This document shows positions 1 through 10,909 of a stretch of DNA of 64,000 bases, piece after piece. Made by a program: the position numbers and the translations under genes. The notes below the pieces were generated by a model. That model was given only the letters and a program-made list of their open reading frames with translations. It had not been told where the DNA came from and did not search any database. This stretch comes from Linyphia triangularis (taxonomy: Eukaryota; Arthropoda; Arachnida; Araneae; Linyphiidae). Where the stretch lies: the NCBI GenBank assembly GCA_963978545.1, contig OZ021723.1, positions 94,966,002 to 95,030,001 of the forward strand, given 5' to 3'. Numbering within the stretch: position 1 is the stretch's first letter; every line of letters starts with the position of its first letter.

Positions 1-1326
1 GTTTTAAACTATTCAACACTTTAAAGATTTATAAATATAAAGTAAAAATTAATTTACTGAAAAAAGTGTGAGTAGATTGTAGAGAAGATAATTAAAAAAA
101 AGAAAAAAATGGCGACCCTCTCCCCCTTATTAGGGCTTTCTTTGAATATAGTTCATTTCTAAAAAGATACTCTCAAATGTAAAGTGCAAACGTCAATACC
201 CAATGAAAAGGTGTTCGAAAGTGTATCTTTATTTGTTTTATAAGTGTATCTTTATTTGTTTAATAAGTGTATCTTTATTTGTTTATATAATGTCAAATAT
301 TAAAAGCCATCAATTAATGTCAAATCACCTTTGAAGCATAACCCTTTTATGTTACATATTCAATGCGATTAACTAACATAAAATACTTTTAACAGTTGTA
401 TATTGCATACAATTACTGACACTAAAATATTTACAACCATTAAATGGACTCAGTAACTTTAAAATAAGAAAAACTCAATTTTGAGATTTTTATTTCATGT
501 TGCTCTATGTTTTTTGCCTTTCTTTAGATAAATTACTTTTGCTTCTACTCAAATTAGAAGTATGTTATATTTTGTTTTCAAGAAGCAAACTATCAATGTT
601 ATTTATATAAGACTTTAACATTTAACTTCGATTTTCTCTAAACGCGATATTTTAAGTTTCAATGTGCATTTTCCAACTAACTATATAGCAGCGATATACA
701 ATTACTTTTTTTTTATGAAATTATAGTACACAATATACAAATTAAATTGAGGTTAAAGTTTGGTAAAAAAAAAATCATCAGAATTTTTACTGTTAAATTT
801 TTATCAATTTTCTAATTTCTTTTTCAAAAAAACTCTTTTTTTTTTTTTTTTTTTTTTTACAAATATTTAGCATTTCAAAAAATAATAGAGAAAATAACAG
901 GTCATTATTTTCACCTCAAGTAAATCTGTTGGTTATGTACTATGATTTAATAAAAACATTAATGGAATAGCTCTACTAGTTAGTTAGAAAAGGTACACTG
1001 AAATTTAAATAACACGTTTAGAGAAAATCAAAGATAAAGGTAAAAATTTTACCGGGTTAATATTGAAAGTTTGTATTTTTAAAACAAAATATAATATGCT
1101 TCCTATTTAAGTGTAAAAACAAAAGGAGTACATCAATGGAAAGACGGAAAACCTACAGCAACATTAAGTCTCAAAATCAATTTTGTCTTTCTTTTATTTT
1201 AAACTTGCTGAATCCCCTTAACTAATTACTTATATTTACTAACTATAATGTCATATTCAACACCAACCGCTATTATACATTCAACATGAATACACCCGTA
1301 TCACAAGAATAGTTTATATTCAACAG
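1..1326. other. AT-rich non-coding stretch left of the first exon relic
   Basis: No gene is seen. A 23-bp unit beginning GTGTATCTTTATTTGTTT is repeated three times at 221-290, and a poly-T run lies at about 836-859. If copy A of the galactosyltransferase has a 5' part, this would be intron or upstream sequence; nothing resembling exon 1 or 2 of copy B is visible here. Confidence 0.6.
221..290. repeat. 23-bp minisatellite, three units
   Basis: Units start at 221, 244 and 267. Each begins GTGTATCTTTATTTGTTT and ends in a short A/T linker that varies slightly. Confidence 0.85.
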
Positions 1327-1447
1327 ATACGCTCTGCACACCCGGAATCCGGACGAACCCATGTACTTCGGCCGCAAATTTCCCAAATACGCCGGCGAGT
1401 TATACAGGAGCGGCGGCTCAGGATATGTTTTGAGTCGGGAAGTGTAA
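1327..1447 (+). pseudogene. Truncated relic of C1GALT1-like exon 3
   Basis: After an AG at 1325-1326, the sequence reads in the exon-3 frame (RYALHTRNPDEPMYFGRK..., then YRSGGSGYVLSRE) and is clearly homologous to exon 3 at 1926 and 24502. It covers only about the first 115 of 358 nt. The next codons are GTG and then TAA, because homology stops at about 1441 and intron-type sequence follows. The normally invariant YMSGGAGY motif reads YRSGGSGY, so two conserved positions have changed. The piece after the break matches the intron left of exon 3 in copy B. It is therefore a broken exon copy rather than a usable alternative exon, although splicing at the AG cannot be excluded. Confidence 0.8.
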
Positions 1448-1478
1448 CTCTTACGGTGCAACCAACCAACTCGTTCTA

Positions 1479-1721
1479 TACTAAACTCCAACTTAACTTT
1501 ACATCACTAGACGATAGATCTTCACCGTGCTCATAAGAAATTCATCCATTTTAGCGGAGTGAAGGAATAATGCTCGCCAAACAGCATAGCCTTTTTTTTC
1601 TCTACAGGGTTGCTGGACTGAGCTTCCCAGAGTGCCTTCACGGGCCAAAAGGGACGAATTTCCTATGAGCACGGTGAAGATCTTCCGTTTAAGTGATGTT
1701 AAGTTAAGGTGGAGTTTAGGA
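1479..1721. mobile_element. TA-flanked palindromic MITE (family M1), copy 1
   Basis: Starts TACTAAACTCCAACTTAAC and ends with a diverged inverse (GGAGTTTAGGA), flanked by TA at 1477-1478 and 1722-1723. The inverted arms run about 100 bp each, so almost the whole element folds back. Flanks on both sides match the copy at 24066, so this insertion was inherited with the gene duplication. TA target sites suggest a Tc1/mariner-mobilised MITE (inference). Confidence 0.85.
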
Positions 1722-1925
1722 TAGAATATACCGTAAGACCATACCACCTTCGTAATCTACAAAAGCACCAATTCCAAGTTTTTTAAAACGCAAATTCTTA
1801 AACTTTTTGATTTAAAATAAATAAATAATAATGCATATTTTTTATTTTTTAAATGATGTGATGTTTTTAATCCAGCTGATATTCCAATAAAATGAAAGCT
1901 ATACCGAAGCAAAGCATTTTCACAG

Positions 1926-2283
1926 GTACGTTCTGCACACCCACAGTCCTGACGAACCCGTGTACTTCGGCCGTAAATTTCGCAAATACGCCGGCGAGTC
2001 CTACATGAGCGGCGGAGCAGGATACGTCTTGAGTCGGGAGGCTTTGAAAAGATTTGTGGAGATTGCTCTGCCCGACAATGAAGCCTGCCGGGAGGACGAC
2101 AGTGGTCCAGAAGACGTAGAGATGGGAAGATGCTTGGCCAACGTTGGTGTGGTGTCAGGAGATTCTAGAGATAGCACTGGGAGAGGACGGTTCTTTCCGT
2201 TGGAACCTGAAGCCCATCTGATTCCTGGATATTTGGACTACACGCTTTGGTTCTGGGAATATACCAATACTTCTTCAACAGAG
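1926..2283 (+). CDS. C1GALT1: Copy A exon 3 (358 nt)
   Basis: Same length and phase as exon 3 of copy B: it takes two bases from the previous exon and ends at a codon boundary (...SSTE). By hand count the first 167 nt differ from copy B at three sites only. The rest differs at roughly one base in five. Confidence 0.88.
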
Positions 2284-3437
2284 GTATGTGTGTTTGTGAA
2301 TTTGTATTTGCTGTATTTTTTTCAGAACAAAATTATGTAATCGTCGGTGAAATCAATATCGATAGTTTTAATGCATGGCTAAATGTCGTGTTCTAATAAA
2401 AAAAACTTTTTGACAAATTTATAATACCAGGTTTTTTTTTTTAATCTGAATTTATTATTAAACAATTAGTGCTTAATAGAACAGTTTTCTTTTGATCGAT
2501 CCACTCTACTATGATGTAAAGATCATAAAACTTTAAATTTGCTATGTGTTCACTTATTCCTAACGCTTTCCATAAGCATGAAAGTTAAAAAGATGTGTAA
2601 ATATTTAATTACAAACAACTGCTTTTTTTTCATTAAAATCAAATCTCATATGGGTTTATATAGTTTAGTTCCTTGACATGATTAGATTATGATGCAAGTT
2701 CACGAATACACTCATTCATTCATTTTACGTATCCATCTGGAAGTTGTTATCAACAGATCAGTAAAATAACCCTTTCGTGGCAAGTAAGTGTTTTTTCCTG
2801 TAATAAAATGAATTTTATAACAATAATATTAAAGAATTAAATAAATAACCACAATTCTAGAAATTTAGAAGTAGTAAACAAGTTAATTGTCTATATATTG
2901 ATACATCTACTTGAAGACTAGATCTTTCATAATAAGTTTTTATATATCCAATGTAATGAAATGATTCCAATGTTTTTCAAATTCCTATTTTAATGCTTAG
3001 TTTATAATTATTCAAAATTAGTATATTGTTGAAACGGTTAGGCTACTTATAAATTACAAATCGTTAAAAGTATTCAAGTGATTGTCTTAACATTTTCTAA
3101 CTTAGGAAACTTACTAGCCTACTATTCTGTGGAGTATAAATTTCTACGAAAAAAAACCTCTACAGTTTTAAGCTGACAGCTAATAAAAGGAATATTTATT
3201 TCAATGTTTTAAGAGTGAAGTATGTTTATTTCCCAGGGAGCAGATTGTTGCAGCGATACGGCCATTTCCTTCCATTACATCAAACCAAAAGAAATGTACA
3301 TTCTGGACTACGCTATCTATCACCTACTTCCTTACGGAACCCACATCAAACCAATGAAAACTAGACCACCAAGGTATAAACTCTCTTCTGATACAGCCTC
3401 CTCCAACCAACAGTCGAAAGAAATTGTGCATGAATAA
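1926..3437 (+). CDS. C1GALT1: Core-1 galactosyltransferase-like gene, copy A (3' part: two exons)
   Basis: Two exons, 1926-2283 and 3237-3437, join in phase 0 and end at TAA 3435-3437. They encode the C-terminal half of a glycoprotein-N-acetylgalactosamine 3-beta-galactosyltransferase, a Golgi type II enzyme that adds galactose to GalNAc-Ser/Thr to make the core 1 (T) O-glycan. Visible family motifs are [16 protein letters not shown], the EDVEMGRC acidic motif, GDSRD and GADCCSD...SFHY. The exons that would carry the membrane anchor and DDD metal site are not present upstream in the window, so the gene runs off the left edge or is 5'-truncated. Both exons are open with good splice sites (CACAG acceptor, GAG/GTATGT donor, CCCAG acceptor). 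The intron is 953 bp, far shorter than the 5.6-kb equivalent in copy B, and holds no recognised element. AATAAA lies at 3455-3460. Confidence 0.88.
3237..3437 (+). CDS. C1GALT1: Copy A terminal exon
   Basis: Starts in phase 0 after TTTCCCAG and encodes [20 protein letters not shown]..., ending in 66 codons plus TAA. A 56-nt block beginning GATACGGCCATTTCCTTCC is identical to copy B. The last ~20 residues (SSDTASSNQQSKEIVHE) differ, as expected for the variable tail of the family. Confidence 0.88.
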   Translation, partial: GADCCSDTAISFHYIKPKEMYILDYAIYHLLPYGTHIKPMKTRPPRYKLSSDTASSNQQSKEIVHE

Positions 3438-3459
3438 GATTTCAAACAGAATACAATAA

Positions 3460-4030
3460 ATTACAAGTCTAAATAAAAAATAAATAAATATTAATCTCCT
3501 ATTTCCAACACTTAGAAACAGCAGAGTACCGACGGAACGCATCCAACTGTAGTCTAAGAGAATTTTAACTGATACAAACAGTCAGACAGGAGAGATATCA
3601 ATCTCCTGACCTCTTGCTTTTAACACTAAGAAGAAACCGAGAGTGAATAGGACACATCCAACAGAATGCGACAATTTACGAACCCTTGGTTATAAATAGC
3701 CTGATTGTTGAGATATCAATCTAAGCTTCCAACAATGAGAACTAACTGAATAAGAATGGCAGATATCCTACAGAAATGAACAATTTCTAAACCTTTTACA
3801 AGCAATAAACAACCAGACTAATAATGTGTCACCTCCTGCTTGCAATGTACAGTAATTAAATTCTCAATTGATAAAAAAAACATCCGTACTGACGAGATAT
3901 TAGTCTGCTTCCAACACTCTGAAGTAATCAATCTTTCATTCTATTTATAATCCTCCTCAATGCAATAATCAGAAATAATTGAGTAGGAATAGGAAGCATC
4001 CAAGTATAAATGCAATTTATCCTTGTTGAT
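3460..4030. repeat. Degenerate ~130-bp tandem repeat downstream of copy A
   Basis: A loose motif order recurs about four times: ATTAATCTCC or ATCAATCTCC, CTTCCAACACT, AGAA, GAATAGGA.GCATCCAA, AATTTACGA.TC, then a TGATA...CAACCAGA-type stretch. The same motif order follows copy B at 30780-31260. Units are strongly diverged, so boundaries are approximate. Confidence 0.55.
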
Positions 4031-4040
4031 CTCCAGTCAA

Positions 4041-4130
4041 AGACTAACATATTTAAAGACTAACATATTTAAAGACTAACATATCTAAAGACTAACATAT
4101 CTAAAGACTAACATATCTAAAGACTAACAT
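4041..4130. repeat. 16-bp minisatellite, about 5.6 units
   Basis: Unit AGACTAACATATYTAA, head to tail without spacers. The first two units have T and the later ones C at the variable position. Confidence 0.92.
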
Positions 4131-5574
4131 AACACATTAACATTGAGTCGAGACAAACAAGCGAACTACCAGGATCAATTTTCCTACATATAAAAAATGA
4201 AAGTAATGAAAAAAACACTTTGTGATTTCTGTCTAATCAATAAAACTCCAGAGTATATATGAAAACTAAACGATGTGAGCATAGACAAAAACTCATTTAC
4301 AGAAAACGCAAATTTCGTATGAGCGTCGGAGTGTTCTGTTATTGGCTACTGAATGCGGTGTCATTTTGTTGTCTATACATTAACGTTATAATATAAAAAC
4401 GTTAAGTGATTTTTACTAACACTTGCGCAGTTAACGCAAAAAGATAAGACTGTCTAATACTTTTACCCATAGGACGAATATTCCGATCATCACTCAATTG
4501 ACATTTACCATTCAATGTTTACTTGCGGAAAAATATGAGAACCTAATGAAAGACCTTTGAACAAAATACAACATCATATAATGAACTTTCTGTTTGATTG
4601 CAATTCAATTCTTCCAAGGACTGGTAATATTACCTTTTCTACGTGATCTAATGCTAATGCAGAGATGCAAGGGCGAAACGAACTTCCCGGCAGTATATTA
4701 GATACAAAGATGTGAAAGTTATAGAATCAAATAGTAATTATGTGACAACTACATAGAAGTTGAGCTAAATCTCTCTGAAATGAAAGATATTTTCCAGTTC
4801 CAAAATGCCATCGTTACAGTTCTGAACAAGATGGCGATGGGAATATTTTAATAAAATGCTCTTAGCGGTTCATCGCTTCTTTATGCATGGATAGTGTATT
4901 AATTGCTCAAACTCGAAAACTTTTCAGATGAATGCGACTCTATGGCAATCCCGCAATATGTTTACCTTTCAGGAGAAGAAAATTCTATACCTATAAGACG
5001 AACTTAAACTGCATTTTTATAACCAAAAATATAAATTTTTCACAAGTAGGAAAGTTGCGCCCAACTTGACAGTGGGGAATCATAAGAAATGCATTATTTA
5101 TTGGAAAAATATTTACTTTCTTTCACTTCTTGTCAATAACATTTTTTGATGTCAATGTATTCAGTGTAAAGAATAAAATGAATAAATCATTGAAATCTAC
5201 AAGAGAATATGTCTCCCATTAAACTACTCTTAGAAATGGTTCCCCAGACACGATACACTAGAAATAACTTCCAAATAGTGTTATTTTCTTTTATATTATT
5301 AAAAATTTAAAACAAAATACTGTAAAAATAATTTGGGGAACGATAGAATTTTTGAATACTCACTACTATTTTATTTTTAATTTTATTGAATCTACCAAAT
5401 ATTAGTTCAAGTTTATGAAGAAAATTTAACTATAACTGAATAATTGTTGATATAAGTAATAGCTATAAGGAGAATTGTCGTACCTTTGATTATCTATAAA
5501 TTTCAAATTTGAGAATCTCTATTTTCTAAATACATTGCAGTAAAATGTCCATTCTTATAACTCCAACTCTTACA
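4131..5574. other. Non-coding AT-rich stretch
   Basis: No gene, splice-bounded exon or recognisable element seen on either strand. Confidence 0.5.
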
Positions 5575-5754
5575 TGCCGACCAAACGGTATAGTGGTTAG
5601 AGTGCTAGCTTCTAGACCACGTGGTTGTGGGTTCGAGTCCATTGTTAGGCATGGGTGTTTGTAAATACATATTGGCTTGTCTAATGACGAATGTTTCGGC
5701 GCATTAAAGCCCTCGTGTTGCTGACGACGCCAGATAATCTGAAAGCAACCAATC
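5575..5754 (+). mobile_element. tRNA-derived SINE (family S1), copy 1
   Basis: Flanked by the direct repeat AACTCTTACA at 5565-5574 and 5755-5764. The head resembles a tRNA with an A-box-like TATAGTGGTTAG and a B-box GGTTCGAGTCC. A shared body follows (TTCGGCGCATTA..GCCCTCGTGTTGCTGACG), then a tail of CAACCAA units. The body and target duplication show it is a retroposed SINE, not a tRNA gene. Confidence 0.93.
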
Positions 5755-6164
5755 AACTCTTACACACGATTAAATTTCTGAGAAGTTTAAATATTTTCAA
5801 AGTATACTAAGAAGTACGACATTCGTTTCATTAACTTGAGAGCCAAAGTAGTAGACTCTCATGTAATTTGCACCACTTAACAGAATGTCGAAGTAGTGTA
5901 CTACATACAAAAATCTGTGAGGAATATTTATTCATATACTCTTCAAAAAATACAATGCAATTTGCATTTTAAACTGAAATGCCACGACAAAGGACGCTCA
6001 GAGTCCAATTTTTTCAAAATAACGGTTTTATCGCCATCTTCAAGGTTATAGCAGATGGTTTAACCACGCGGAGACCACTGGCAAATAAATATCATGGTAC
6101 GCGATATTTCGAGCAACCATTTCCCCCAACACTGATTCAAGCACCGAGACTTCAAACTTTAAAT
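5755..6164. other. Non-coding stretch
   Basis: An open frame runs from 5979 to 6362 but crosses into the dispersed repeat that starts at about 6165 and has no recognisable domain. I see no supported gene. Confidence 0.45.
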
Positions 6165-6950
6165 CTAGGTGCACGCCAGTGCACCCGTCAAGTTCACTGC
6201 CAGCCATTATTTACCCGAAGCCACTCAGTAGTATTTTGGACTCTCATATCTGCGTATTACATATGCATGAGAGCTGAAATTTTTTTACTGGTAGCTGTTA
6301 GTCCCTTTAGTAAGGCAATTAAGTTTCAAGTCTCCAATTATACTGGTTGTCGAGATAATTAAATTCAAAAACGGCAGAAAACGACATGTTTTGAAATCCC
6401 CTCAAAACTCACTCACTGATCATCTAATTACTAAGGTACTTCAAACAGTATGAAATTTGGTATGCTTGTAAAGTTTAACATGTATACAAAGGAAAAAATC
6501 TAAAAATCGAGATTTTCCCCTCCAAATCCCCTAAGGGGAGCAAAGAACGACATTTTTTAATCTCGATTGTAATACACTTCTATTCGGGCTAGAATTATAA
6601 AACTTAGAAAACTAGTAGTTCTTAGCATACATAAATAGAGACACAACTCACCAGCCACCACAAAGCCTCCAAAATCAAGAAATAATAAAAAAAAAAGTGT
6701 ACTTGCCATTATTAAATTGACCATTGGCGATATTTATTGCCTACGAAAGGATCGCCAATTGTTAATTTTTTTCTTCCTTTGCCAACTTCTTTTGCACGTA
6801 TGAATAAACTATTAATTTAAAATAGTTTTATATTATCATCATTCATATTGAATGCATAAGTACGTCATATATTGCGGTCCGCTAAATTTAACTTTGTTAG
6901 AAAAATACCATGTAGTTTTCAGTTAATTAGATGTTGTTGAGAACTTTTTT
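6165..6950. repeat. Dispersed repeat R1, copy 1 (~780 bp)
   Basis: Collinear with 9400-10172, from the GTGCAC..CAGTGCAC start through CACTCAGYAGTATYTTG, CTCTCATATCTGCG and GGTTGTCGAGATAATTAAA to TTAGATGTTGTTGAGAACTT. A small inverted motif ATTGGCGAT..ATCGCCAAT lies near 6723-6760. No TIR, LTR or coding relic was found, so the class is unknown. Confidence 0.8.
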
Positions 6951-6958
6951 TAAAAGGG

Positions 6959-7047
6959 AGTTATTGTAATCATAGACACACAGATGAATGAAAAAAATTT
7001 TTTAGACCACTTTTTGGACTCAAAACGTTTCAAAACGTGTATAAATT

Positions 7048-7084
<37 letters not shown>
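6959..7084 (+). mobile_element. 5'-truncated A-tailed retroposon (family L1x) 3' end
   Basis: Reads ATCATAGACACACAGA..., TTTTAGACCACTTTTTGG and CAAAACGTGTATAAAT, then about 36 A residues. The same ending followed by A runs closes the elements at 14057, 39761 and 60096. Only the last ~90 bp before the tail is present, as in 5'-truncated retroposition (inference). Confidence 0.65.
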
Positions 7085-7085
<1 letters not shown>

Positions 7086-7539
7086 ACTTCTCAAGCCATT
7101 TGAAGAGTTAAGGATTTAGTTACTTAGGATATATTTACTTCTTAATAAGCACACCCTTCGACACAATACGGAGACTTTTCATTGAATTAAATAATCCTAT
7201 CAAGTAGTAATAAAATACTCATCAAAAAATAAAACATAAACAAATACAATCATTTCAGCTTGTTTATTGAAAGACCAAAAAATATATAAATGTTAATGAA
7301 GTTGAGGCAAAATATAAGCAACATATACAATATTTAAACAAACTATATACAATATTTACATGTTATATACAATATTTACATTGCTCCGCATGAACAGCAT
7401 TTCTGTGAGCTTCTACAGAGAGGGCGTAAGATGCTCACTCAACTTGTTTGATGTTCAGAGTCTTCTTTGGAAAGGTTAACTTTAGGTCAAGAAAAAAGAA
7501 ATTCCATTAATCGATGTGACGGATGTCATCATCATTGTC
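7085..7539. other. Non-coding stretch
   Basis: Contains a short repeated motif ATATACAATATTTACA at about 7320-7382. No gene seen. Confidence 0.45.
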
Positions 7540-8620
7540 GTCGCTCTCAGAAGTACCATAGTTCACATCATCCAATCGAAGTCTGGAGTAAGAACCTCTA
7601 AATGCGTCCTAGCTGTGAACAATTTTCATCAGCGTAATCTACAGTCAAACCCTCTTTTGTATTAAGATTTTCCAGTAATGAATCTCGAAGCTTCTAACTG
7701 CAGTTGTTGTTGTTGTTCATCAATTGATTCATTTCAAACTTTTATGTCACTTTCTTAAGGAGACATAGCTTTAAAATAGCTGCTCTTAAGCAATAAGGAT
7801 TTTGTTCTGTCTGTTTCAGAGTTAACAAGAGTATATCATCTTCATTCTCATCATTATTAGAAGTTTCGTACATCACCCCTTTGAAGTCTCAAGTAAGAAT
7901 GTCTCCATACATTCTGTCTAGAAACAGTTTTCATCATCATATTGCACCGACAAACCCTTTTATATATTCGGAGTTCATGACAATGAAGAATTCGAAGCTT
8001 CTGGGTGCAGTTGTTGTTCATCGACTGATCCAGTTGGGCCACTTGGGTCATGGTCTTATTTAGGTATTGCTTTCTAAACTTTATTCTTCTTCAATACGGA
8101 TGAGCAAGTGAAAATGCCACGACGATTTCAAAAGAAATTTTTCCGGCCACATTTCAGTCTATTCTGTGTCTCATTGCATTTGAAGATTTATTTCTTCTAG
8201 TCATATGCTTTAGTCGTATATCTATATCTTATTAATTGAGACCTGTCAAAGGACTGTGTTGAGAAGTTGGAGTGTTATACTCTAACCTACGCACTTTAGA
8301 ATTGGAGAGTCCTTTTAAAGCCGCCCAACCCACCCACTTGATGTTATTTTTTCCACATTCACCGCCTATTCTACTTGTGACCCCTCACCAGAGGAACCCA
8401 GGAGTTTAAGGTGACAGTGCAAGAGGAGGCGAAAGAAGTCCAAATGATGGGGACCCTCTTCCACCTCCTCTTCCACCACCTCCTTCTCCTCCTCCACCAC
8501 CTCCTCCACTTCTAGCGAACTAGACAACCACTCCATGGGCTCCTCTGGCTCCAGGATCACATCTACCTCCCAAAAGGGACAACTGTGTTCCCACTCCATC
8601 TCCTCGCAATCCATATCTCA
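7540..8620 (-). pseudogene. Possible decayed protein-coding relic with an internal duplication
   Basis: On the minus strand, two blocks (about 7541-7735 and 7857-8040) are related over their whole length. They share QQL-type CAA repeats, CGAAGCTTC, TTTTCATCA and an acidic stretch. One reading of the first block gives DAFRGSYSRLRLDDVNYG followed by TSESDDNDDDIRHID and a stop; the second gives VWRHSYLRLQRGDVRNF. A separate Glu/Val-rich open frame of 82 codons lies at 8366-8614. Stops and frame changes interrupt everything and no family is recognised. It may be a decayed transposase or gene tail, but this is a weak call. Confidence 0.25.
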
Positions 8621-8639
8621 CTTTCAATAAGTAATAACA

Positions 8640-9399
8640 ACTTTCAAAAAATCAATGAACTCGCTTTCAATAATAACAGCAACGATTTTCACATAAGCAC
8701 AAACAAAATCTCGCTAATTCAAATGACAGTTTGCTTTATTCGACAACTTTTTTAATCCAGTTTACTACAAAGAAGTGAGAATTCACTGTTATATTTTAAG
8801 TGTTTGTTGCGTGAAACAATATGGTTTTGTCTCTAATACTTACATTATTTCAAATTATAGTGATAACAATTGAAATTTAGTAAAATGAAACATTGTTTAA
8901 AATAACTCATTTTAAACAGATGAATATCACATACATATGTAAAATCATGTTGTAACCAAAATTGCACAAATTAGATAAAAAATGCTTGTTGGAAATAATG
9001 TTACAAATTAAATAAATTACAAATTAAGAAAAAAAGAAAAGAAAAAAAAAAAAGAGCAAATATTCATTTTATGAAATATGCTTCATGTAAATAACAAAAA
9101 AGTTTTTCCTTTATTGTCAAAGCAATATCATTAATCCTAAGTTGTAGATTTGGTATTAAGCATGGTTTCAAAACCAACGTCACTCTGAAATACTTACACT
9201 ATGTATTCTCAAAACGTAGATTATTAAATAGATTTAAGACACCGCATATATTTAATAAACACGGAACATCACAAGACACTTATTTTTAAAAAGGATCTTG
9301 CCATTTGCTTATAAAAATTAACAACATATTTTTTTTTAAATATACAATTAGTAAAAATATTAATATACAAAATTAAAATTTTTTTAGTAACCGTAATTT
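8640..9399. other. Non-coding AT-rich stretch
   Basis: Nothing recognised on either strand. Confidence 0.45.
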
Positions 9400-10172
9400 C
9401 TAGATGCACAGCAGTGCACACGCCATACATCTTTTACCAGAAGACACTCAGCAGTATCTTGACCTCTCATATCTGCGTAAAGCATACATCTGAGAGCTCA
9501 ATTTTTTTTTTTACGGGTAGCTGTTAGCCACTCTAAAAAAGACCCCTAAGTTTCAAGTCTACGATTATATTGGTTGTCGAGATAATTAAATTAAAAAACG
9601 GCAGAAAACAACTTATTTTGAAATTCACTCAAAACTCACTCACTGGTCATCAAATTACTAAGGTACTTCAAGCAGTATAAAATTTGGTATGCTTGTAAAG
9701 TTTAACATGTATACAAAGGAAAAAATATAAAAATCGAGATTTTCCCCTCCGAATCCAATAAAGGGAGCAAAGTTCGAAACATTTTAATTTCGATTTTTAT
9801 ACACTTCCATTGGGGCTAGAGTTATAAAACTTAGAATACTAGTAGCTCTTAGCATATATAAATAGAGACAAAACTCACCACACACCACAAAGCCTTCAAA
9901 ATCAAGAAATAATAATAAAAAAAAGTGTACTTGGCATTATAAAATTGACCATTGGCGATATTTATTGCCTACGAAATGATCGCCAATGGTTAATTTTTTT
10001 CCTCCTTTGTCAACTTTTTTTGCATATATGAATAAACTATTTAAAATAGTTTTATATTATCATCATTCATATTGAATGCATAAGTACGTCATACATTGCG
10101 GTCCGCTAAATTTAACTTTGTTAGAAAAATATCATGTAATTTTCAGTTAATTAGATGTTGTTGAGAACTTCT
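9400..10172. repeat. Dispersed repeat R1, copy 2
   Basis: Collinear partner of 6165-6950 in the same orientation, with small indels throughout. The two copies lie 3.2 kb apart in direct orientation. Confidence 0.8.
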
Positions 10173-10468
10173 TCTAAAACTTCCATAAAACCAAGTAATG
10201 ATTAAAAGAATAAATATGTCAGGTAATTATATAGATCTCGTAGTTCGCCGTCAACAAAAAGTGTGTCAACGGGCGACTGTATAATAAGTAAGTACAAAAA
10301 AAAAAAAAAAACACAAAAAAAAAAAACATGTATGCTTAACCCTTTCATTCCCAAGAAGTTTTCTTGCAAGTTTAAATATTATAAACACTAAACATTTTAA
10401 AACTAGTTGTTGTTGGACAAATCAATAGTAAATTTTTAATTAGTACCTTAAATAAAGAAAGGAAATCA

Positions 10469-10909
10469 CAACAAAAAAAATCGCTGTAAAAAGGTGCAAA
10501 GTTCTTCATGCAAGAATTACGGCCGTTAAAAGTATTGAGATCTAAAGAAGAGCCAAGTTTGAAGTTGTTGTAAATTACGGGCAATGAAAATTAGTAAATT
10601 TTTTTTCTCAAAGTCAAAATTCCCCTGCATAGGCCTAAATATCTAGCTACAAAAATGCTTGTGTGACTTGGCCATTACGCATCAGTGAACCAGAATACGT
10701 AATGATCAAGTGTCACAAATATTTTTGCAGCTAGATATTCAGGCCTATGCAGGGGAATTTTGACTTTGAGAAGAAAAAAAAATACTAATTTTCATTGGCC
10801 GTAATTTACGAAAACTTTAAACTTGGCTCTACTCTAGATCTCAATACTTTTAACGGCCGTAATTCTAGCAGGAAAAACTTGGCATCTTTTTACAAATATG
10901 TTTTTGTTG
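10469..10909. mobile_element. Foldback element F1 (arms ~190 bp)
   Basis: The left arm reads AATTACGGCCGTTAAAAGTA, then GCCAAGTTT, TAAATTACGG, CAAAATTCCCCTGCATAGGC and ATCTAGCTAC. The right arm is its inverse from GTAGCTAGAT-like sequence out to ACGGCCGTAATT and TTTTTGTTG. The loop is only about 60 bp (near 10665-10725). Target duplications were not found. It is a non-coding, MITE-like hairpin. Confidence 0.85.

Noticed and set aside
1960..2340. 126-codon frame starting at an internal ATG as a small gene
   Set aside because: It is exon 3 of copy A. The true coding segment begins at the acceptor (1926) and ends at the donor (2283).
4041..4130. Regular short repeats resembling a CRISPR array
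   Set aside because: Direct head-to-tail 16-bp units with no spacers, in a eukaryotic context.
5576..5650. tRNA-like sequence that could be called a tRNA gene (also at 20065, 36799, 50180 minus)
   Set aside because: The same ~180-bp body, CCAA tail and target duplications follow each, and the anticodon stem pairs poorly. They are SINEs.
5979..6362. 127-codon open frame
   Set aside because: Runs across the start of dispersed repeat R1, has no domain, and the equivalent frame in the other copy is not kept.
8366..8614. Glu/Val-rich 82-codon minus-strand frame
   Set aside because: The run of GAG/GTG codons comes from a purine-rich low-complexity tract. No family is recognised. Mentioned only within the weak relic call.
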